Source: Gemmatimonadota bacterium
Lineage (GTDB): Bacteria > Gemmatimonadota > Gemmatimonadetes > Longimicrobiales > Gaopeijiaceae
DNA: 64,000 bases
Direction: 5' to 3'
NCBI GenBank assembly: GCA_041390105.1
Contig: JAWKQO010000002.1
Span: 744,001 to 808,000 of the forward strand
The position numbers were made by a program, and so were the translations under genes. The notes beneath the pieces were generated by a model. It saw only the letters and a list, made by a program, of their open reading frames with translations, ran no database searches and was not told the DNA's origin. Shown piece after piece: positions 59,276-64,000 of this stretch (the stretch's first letter is position 1; every line of letters begins with the position of its first letter).

Positions 59276-60439
59276 GTGGGAGGAGGACCTCGAGAACACG
59301 CTGGGAGGCCGGGGCGGGTCGCCCTCCTCGCGATGCTGTGTGCGGCGGGCGCGTGCCAGTCGGGCCTCGAAGGAACGGTCAGTCGGGAGGGTTCCCAGGG
59401 CGGGGGCGGCATCCCGGGTGCAGACGTCGCGATCGTCTCCGAAGGTGGGGTCCGCGTTGCGGAGGTGAAGACCGACGCCCAGGGCGCGTTCACGGTGCCG
59501 CTGGAGCGTGGGACCTACCGCGTCCAGGTGTCTCATCCCGACCTGTCCGACCGCACGGCCCTGGTGAAGGTAGGGTTCGGGCAACGGACGCTCGCTGTGA
59601 GTCTGGCGGAGCCCAGGGCCACGACCGTGTTCGTGGTGCGGCACGCGGAGAAGATCCACCCCGACTCGAATGCCATTTCGGTACCTCTGAGCGCCGAAGG
59701 CACGGCTCGGGCCCAGGCGCTGGCGGAGACGTTGGACGACGCCGGCATCTCCGCCGTGTACACCACCGTGGCCCTGCGGACCCGCAACACGGTGGGGCCG
59801 CTCGCGACACGCATGGGGCTCGAGCCCATCGAGTACCGCAACCTCGACGAATTGGTGTCGCGCATCCGTGCCGAGCATCCGGGGGACGCCGTGCTGGTGG
59901 GTGGGCACAGCAACACGGTCGGCCCCACCTTGACCGCCCTGGGCGCGGTGGTGGATACAGCCACCATCGGCGACTACGACAACCTGTACGTCGCGACGGT
60001 CACGGACTCCGGCACGGGGTCGCTCAATCTCCAGTATGGAAGCGACACAGGTCCGGACGACGTGAAGAGCGGCGGTGACCTCCAGACGTTGATCCTCGTC
60101 GAGGCGGGCGGGGATGCCCCTCGTGCCGCAGGACTGGCGCATGCCCTCGGAAAGGCCGGCGTCGGGGCCTGGTTCGCGGAAGGAAACGTTCCAGTGCTGG
60201 GTGAGGCCGCGGGAGCGGCGGGACAGAGCGTACGGAGCTTCGAAGCGCCGCCCGACCTGCGCGCCTGGTTCGACGAGGTGGGCGTGTCGACCGTAGTGGT
60301 GGGTGCGACGGCGTCCACCGTCGCCGGCCTCCTGGAAGGTCTCGGTCTCCCTGCTGTGCGGGCCGGCGCGGACGGGAGAAGGGTCTTCGTCGTCACGCTG
60401 CTGCCGAATGGCGCACTGGAACGGACCCTTCGGCTCTGA
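59276..60439 (+). CDS. Exported histidine phosphatase with regulatory-like domain and degenerate second copy
   Basis: A 387-residue protein from GTG 59276 (GGGAGG five bases upstream), with a signal or weak lipoprotein signal (VALLAMLCAAGAC). Residues about 29-113 are a carboxypeptidase-regulatory-like beta domain (GIPGADVAIVSEGG, AQGAFTVPLERGTYRV). A histidine phosphatase domain follows: FVVRHAEK (R122, H123) and LVGGHSNTVGP (second His). A further stretch from LILVEAGGDAPRAAGLAHAL to VVVGATASTVAGLLEGLG mirrors the first domain but has lost both catalytic His (VEAGG for VRHAE, GATAS for GGHSN). So the enzyme is one active and one degenerate unit. The substrate is unknown. The upstream sequence in the ATG-started frame is not credible. 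Confidence 0.82.
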   Translation: MGGGPREHAGRPGRVALLAMLCAAGACQSGLEGTVSREGSQGGGGIPGADVAIVSEGGVRVAEVKTDAQGAFTVPLERGTYRVQVSHPDLSDRTALVKVGFGQRTLAVSLAEPRATTVFVVRHAEKIHPDSNAISVPLSAEGTARAQALAETLDDAGISAVYTTVALRTRNTVGPLATRMGLEPIEYRNLDELVSRIRAEHPGDAVLVGGHSNTVGPTLTALGAVVDTATIGDYDNLYVATVTDSGTGSLNLQYGSDTGPDDVKSGGDLQTLILVEAGGDAPRAAGLAHALGKAGVGAWFAEGNVPVLGEAAGAAGQSVRSFEAPPDLRAWFDEVGVSTVVVGATASTVAGLLEGLGLPAVRAGADGRRVFVVTLLPNGALERTLRL

Positions 60440-60465
60440 GGCCTCCGAAGCCCGTCGTCGCACAG

Positions 60466-62709
60466 ATGAACGCACCACGTCGCTTCTCGATCCGCTCCAA
60501 GGTCGCCACCGCGTTCGCGGCGCTGGCGCTCATTCCGCTTCTGGCCCTGACCGCGGTGGCCGCCGTCTCGGCGGTGCGCACGCTGCGCAGCAGTGCCGAA
60601 GCGAGTCTGGAGTACGATCTGGAGATCGCGCGCCTGCGCGCGGCCCGCTCGCTCCGCCAGGTCGAGCAGAATCTCGACTTCCTGGTCGAGGCGGTGTTGC
60701 GCGACCGGTTGGCCGGCGTCGCGGATGATGGCTCCGCCGATGCATTGGCCTCCACGTTCCTGCGTACGGATTCGACGGCCATCCTCCGTGTGAAAGCGAT
60801 CGACGCCAACGGAGACCTGGTGTTCCAGACGTCGATCCTGCCCGGGGATGGGGAGGAAGGAGGGGCGAGCGGCGAGCTGTTCTACCTCTTCCAGGCCGAG
60901 GAGGCAGCACCCGGGCAGGCTCTCTACCTGCCGGTCGAGCTCCGCTCACCGGGGGCTCCCGCAGATCCGGGTGTGATCCCGGCCATCGCCATCGTCGAAC
61001 CGCTCCACGAGGACGGCGAGCTCATCGGAGTCGCGGTGGCGGAGGCCAGCCTCGCGGCTCTCTTCGAGGGGCTCGAGTACGCATCGCCCGGATTGACCGG
61101 TACGACGGGCCTCGTGGACGAGTCGGGGCGCTTCCTCTATCACTCCGACCGCAAGAACGACTGGGCCAGCCTGTTGGCCGCGCAGGGGTCCATCAATCTG
61201 CGTACCGACTTCGACGAGGGCGCCGCCCAGGTGATTCTCTCAGGAGGAGCGGGGACGCGACGTCTCCCGGGTGGAGGCATCGTCGGGTTCCGGCCTCTCT
61301 CGGGCGGGGACCTGCGCGCGCCGCTCCTCGTGCTCTATCGAGCGCTGGCGCCGGGGGCCGTAGAGGCGTCCGTTCGGCAGTTCCTCCTGCTCACCTCACT
61401 GATCGTGGCGGGGACACTGGTGCTGGTGTTGTGGGTCGCTTCCATGGCGGCCGGCCAGCTCACTCGGCCCATCTACGAGCTGCGGTCGGCCGCGCGCAGC
61501 CTGGCGCGGGGCGAGGAGAGCAAGCCCTTCCAGTTCCAGACCGGCGACGAGCTGGAAGACCTGGCTCAGGACTTCACTCGGATGGCCGACGCCCTGCAGG
61601 CGCAGCAGCAACAGCTGGAAGAGCTGGTCGCCGACCGCACCACGGCTTTGGAGACCACGCGGGCCGAGTTGGCCCAGGTGGTGGCCCACGCGGCCGACGC
61701 CATCATCGGGTTGGACATCGACAGCCGCATACGCTTCTGGAATCGTGGCGCGGAGACGCTGTTCGGCTTCTCCGAGGAAGAGGCGATCGACCACGCCGTA
61801 GACGATCTGATCGGCGTGGATGTGCCCTGGACCGAGCTGGAGTTCATCCGCCGAACGATGGAACAGGGCGGTACCGTCACCAACCTGCTCACACAACGGA
61901 CTCCCAAGGACGGGGTGGCTTTTCCCGTTTCTCTGACCCAGGCTCCCGTCATGGATCCCGAGGGGCGAATGGTGGGTGCTTCCCTGGTGGTCCGTGACCA
62001 TCGGGCGCAGAGCCGTATCGAAGAACAGATGCGGCACTCCGAGCGCCTGGCCGCCGTGAGCATCATGGCGGCAGGACTCGCTCACGAGATCAACAACCCG
62101 CTGGCCATCCTGCAGAACCGTATCGAGCTCATGCAGCGTGAGGCCGACCCCGAGTCCGGTTTCGCCCGGGACCTGGAGGTGCTGAGCGCCCATGTGGGTC
62201 GGCTCCGCGGCATCACCAGTGACCTGTTGGCGTTCGCCCGCGAGGAGTCCTCCGGCACGGATCAGGTCCACATCGACGCCGTTGCCCAGCGCCTGGTGGA
62301 CCTGTTGGAGCGAACCTTCGTAACACAGGGAATCCACCTGGTCTCGGACATCGGTCCGGTGCCGCCGGTGGTGGGGGATGAACGTGCCATCGAGGCGGTG
62401 TTGGTCAACCTGCTGACCAACGCGGCGCAGGCCACGCCGGACGGAGGGCTGGTGCGCCTCCGCATGGGTCACGACGCGGAGCGGGGCCATGTCTGGGTAT
62501 GGGTGGAAGACTCGGGGCCCGGGATCCCCCACGAACTGCGGGACCGCATCTTTGAGCCCTTCTTCACCACGAAAGGCGGTACGGGGTTGGGACTGACGTT
62601 GTGTAGGACCATCGTGGAGCGACATGGAGGCGTGCTGCGTGTCGATCCAGGATTCGATGAAGGGACACGGTTCGTGCTGGAGCTGCCGGTTCGGGGGGGT
62701 GCCACGTGA
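60466..62709 (+). CDS. Membrane sensor histidine kinase (Cache-HAMP-PAS)
   Basis: A 747-residue kinase. Membrane helices lie at about 14-36 and 305-328 and flank a large periplasmic sensor of about 265 residues (dCache-like, LRVKAIDANGDLVFQTS, VDESGRFLYHSDRKND). HAMP (about 330-385), a coiled coil and a PAS domain (about 400-510, ADAIIGLDIDSRIRFWNRGA) follow. HisKA has H539 in GLAHEINNPLAIL. HATPase has NLLTNAAQATPDGG and EDSGPGIP with GGTGLGLTL. The stop overlaps the GTG of the response regulator (GTGA), so the two form a two-component operon. The NtrB-like kinase layout fits a sigma-54 activator partner. Confidence 0.94.
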   Translation: MNAPRRFSIRSKVATAFAALALIPLLALTAVAAVSAVRTLRSSAEASLEYDLEIARLRAARSLRQVEQNLDFLVEAVLRDRLAGVADDGSADALASTFLRTDSTAILRVKAIDANGDLVFQTSILPGDGEEGGASGELFYLFQAEEAAPGQALYLPVELRSPGAPADPGVIPAIAIVEPLHEDGELIGVAVAEASLAALFEGLEYASPGLTGTTGLVDESGRFLYHSDRKNDWASLLAAQGSINLRTDFDEGAAQVILSGGAGTRRLPGGGIVGFRPLSGGDLRAPLLVLYRALAPGAVEASVRQFLLLTSLIVAGTLVLVLWVASMAAGQLTRPIYELRSAARSLARGEESKPFQFQTGDELEDLAQDFTRMADALQAQQQQLEELVADRTTALETTRAELAQVVAHAADAIIGLDIDSRIRFWNRGAETLFGFSEEEAIDHAVDDLIGVDVPWTELEFIRRTMEQGGTVTNLLTQRTPKDGVAFPVSLTQAPVMDPEGRMVGASLVVRDHRAQSRIEEQMRHSERLAAVSIMAAGLAHEINNPLAILQNRIELMQREADPESGFARDLEVLSAHVGRLRGITSDLLAFAREESSGTDQVHIDAVAQRLVDLLERTFVTQGIHLVSDIGPVPPVVGDERAIEAVLVNLLTNAAQATPDGGLVRLRMGHDAERGHVWVWVEDSGPGIPHELRDRIFEPFFTTKGGTGLGLTLCRTIVERHGGVLRVDPGFDEGTRFVLELPVRGGAT

Positions 62710-64000
62710 AGGGCTCACGCATCCTCATTCTCGACGACGAGCCCGAGATGCTGGAGAACCTCAGCCGGCTGTTGGCCGCCGATGGGTTCGTCTGCCACAC
62801 GCTCACGGGGGCGGGGGCGCTCGAGGGTGAGCTCGAAGAGTTCAAACCTGCCATCGTCATTTCCGACCTCAAGATGCCGGGCGCGGACGGAATGGCCGTC
62901 CTCGAGCGGGCTCGCGCGGTCGACGACACGCTGCCCGTGATCCTGATCACGGGCCACGCCACGGTGAGCTCCGCGGTGGCGGCGATCCAGAAGGGGGCCT
63001 TCGACTACCTGGCCAAGCCGTTCAGCGCGGATCAGTTGTCGGTTGCGGTCGGCCGAGCGCTCAAGTATCGCGGGCTGCTGCTGGAGAACGAGTCGCTACG
63101 GGCCCGGGCCGGGCTGGATGCCGCCAACCGGATCGTGGGCGCCAGTCCGCACATGAAGCGGATCTTCGAGCAGCTCGAGCGAGTGGCGCCCACGGACGCC
63201 AGCGTCCTGATCACGGGCGAGAGCGGTACTGGAAAGGAGCTGCTGGCGCGCGCGATCCACGACGCCAGTGCCCGCAAGAGCGGCCCCTTCGTCCCCGTCG
63301 ACTGTGCTTCGCTGCCGGAAGGGCTCCTGGAGTCGGAGTTGTACGGGCATGAGAAGGGAGCCTTCACGGGAGCGGTGGGTCGGCGCGAGGGGCTGATCGT
63401 CTCCGCCAATGGCGGAACATTGTTCCTGGACGAGATCGGCGAGATGCCCCTGACGCTACAAGCCAAGCTCCTGCGCGTCCTGGAAGAGCGGCAGGTGCGC
63501 AGCGTAGGCTCTTCGCGCTATCAGCCCATCGATGTGCGCATGGTGGCGGCCACCAACGTGGACCTGGCGGATGAAGTGGCCAACGGGAGCTTTCGGGGAG
63601 ACCTCTACTATCGGCTCAACGTGGTGCACTTCAGCCTGCCCGCGCTTCGGGAACGACCGGGAGATGCGCTTCTCCTCATCGATCGCTTCGTGGAGCGCTT
63701 TGCACGGGAAGGCGGCCGACGCGTTCCCAAAATGTCAAAAGCTGCGCTCCGCACCCTGGAAGCGTATGCCTGGCCCGGCAACGTCCGACAGCTGCGCAAC
63801 GCCATGGAGCGCGCCGTGATTCTGGACGTGGATGGGGAGATCGGCCTGGACGACCTGCCGCCTGAGATCGTCGGCCATCCCACGGGTTCGCTGAGCGCGG
63901 ACGACGCGCCGCTGGCATCGCTTCCCTACGCCGATGCACGCGAGCGCGCTCTACGTCAGTTTCGCGGTGCCTACATCGATGCACTGCTACGGGAGCACGG
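62706..64000 (+). CDS. NtrC-family sigma-54-dependent response regulator (C-terminally cut by window)
   Basis: The gene starts at a GTG overlapping the kinase stop (GTGA) and runs past the window edge; 431 codons are visible. The receiver domain has ILILDDEPEM and phospho-acceptor D54 in VISDLKMPG, with AKPF following. The AAA+ domain has Walker A GESGTGKE (171-178), the sigma-54 contact loop GAFTGA (218-223), Walker B LFLDEIGEM (239-247) and the later WPGNVRQLRN. The window stops at YIDALLREHG, where the Fis-type DNA-binding domain begins. It probably activates sigma-54 promoters on a signal from the adjacent kinase. Confidence 0.95.
   Translation, partial: MKGSRILILDDEPEMLENLSRLLAADGFVCHTLTGAGALEGELEEFKPAIVISDLKMPGADGMAVLERARAVDDTLPVILITGHATVSSAVAAIQKGAFDYLAKPFSADQLSVAVGRALKYRGLLLENESLRARAGLDAANRIVGASPHMKRIFEQLERVAPTDASVLITGESGTGKELLARAIHDASARKSGPFVPVDCASLPEGLLESELYGHEKGAFTGAVGRREGLIVSANGGTLFLDEIGEMPLTLQAKLLRVLEERQVRSVGSSRYQPIDVRMVAATNVDLADEVANGSFRGDLYYRLNVVHFSLPALRERPGDALLLIDRFVERFAREGGRRVPKMSKAALRTLEAYAWPGNVRQLRNAMERAVILDVDGEIGLDDLPPEIVGHPTGSLSADDAPLASLPYADARERALRQFRGAYIDALLREH

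Noticed and set aside
1..64000. CRISPR array, tRNA, rRNA, insertion sequences or prophage genes
   Set aside because: I looked for regular direct repeats, cloverleaf-like sequences, transposase motifs and phage structural genes and saw none.

Overview
The window is GC-rich (roughly two thirds G+C by eye) and densely coded, with no intergenic stretch longer than about 300 bases. I found no tRNA, rRNA, CRISPR array or insertion sequence. The gene content suggests a didermic heterotroph of the Gemmatimonadota, or a neighbouring group such as Acidobacteriota. The reasons are ECF sigma factors of the type paired with TPR-tailed Ser/Thr kinases, a planctomycete-type cytochrome with an exported ankyrin protein, many lipoproteins, two heavy-metal RND systems and TANFOR-like giant exported proteins. 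The assignment is an inference, because the window holds no phylogenetic marker.

Layout. Positions 63-2692 hold two carboxylate/amino acid transporters. Positions 2748-5692 hold a GNAT-nitrilase fusion divergent from an amidohydrolase and a DCC-family thiol protein. Positions 5740-11900 form a CusCBA-type copper/silver efflux operon led by a small His/Cys-rich exported protein. Positions 11914-12980 hold an ECF sigma factor and a lipoprotein. Positions 13163-15317 form a thiol-redox cluster: an exported peroxiredoxin whose active-site codon is an in-frame TGA (probable selenocysteine, with a SECIS-like hairpin just downstream), a TlpA-type thioredoxin and a DsbD/CcdA membrane electron carrier. 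A membrane sulfatase-superfamily enzyme follows (15447-17573), then a second, divalent-cation-type CzcCBA operon on the minus strand (17625-23160).

Positions 23336-25866 hold two ferritin-like proteins around an ECF sigma factor with a CxxC tail, plus a membrane-anchored LuxR-type regulator. Positions 26066-37147 form one tightly coupled four-gene operon (each stop overlaps the next start): a 2264-residue exported repeat protein, a fibronectin-type protein, a probable outer-membrane barrel and a membrane protein. Positions 37238-43715 hold a class A beta-lactamase-like hydrolase, a histone H1-like protein, a TPR Ser/Thr kinase, a lipoprotein, an orphan kinase leader fragment and an ECF sigma factor. 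Positions 43903-50120 hold lipoproteins, an S9 peptidase, a cyclophilin, a DUF4097-type protein and small exported proteins.

Positions 50381-54705 pair a haem-c protein of the DUF1592 group with an exported ankyrin protein. Positions 54848-60439 hold a gamma-glutamyltransferase-like enzyme, a PrcB-like protein, two small lipo/exported proteins, an outer-membrane transporter-like protein and a tandem histidine-phosphatase protein. The window ends in a two-component system (60466-64000) whose sigma-54 activator runs off the edge.

The best candidate for something new is the selenocysteine peroxiredoxin at 13163-13750. It has no cysteine at all and lies beside a TlpA/DsbD pair, which suggests a periplasmic selenol peroxidase fed by a trans-membrane electron route.
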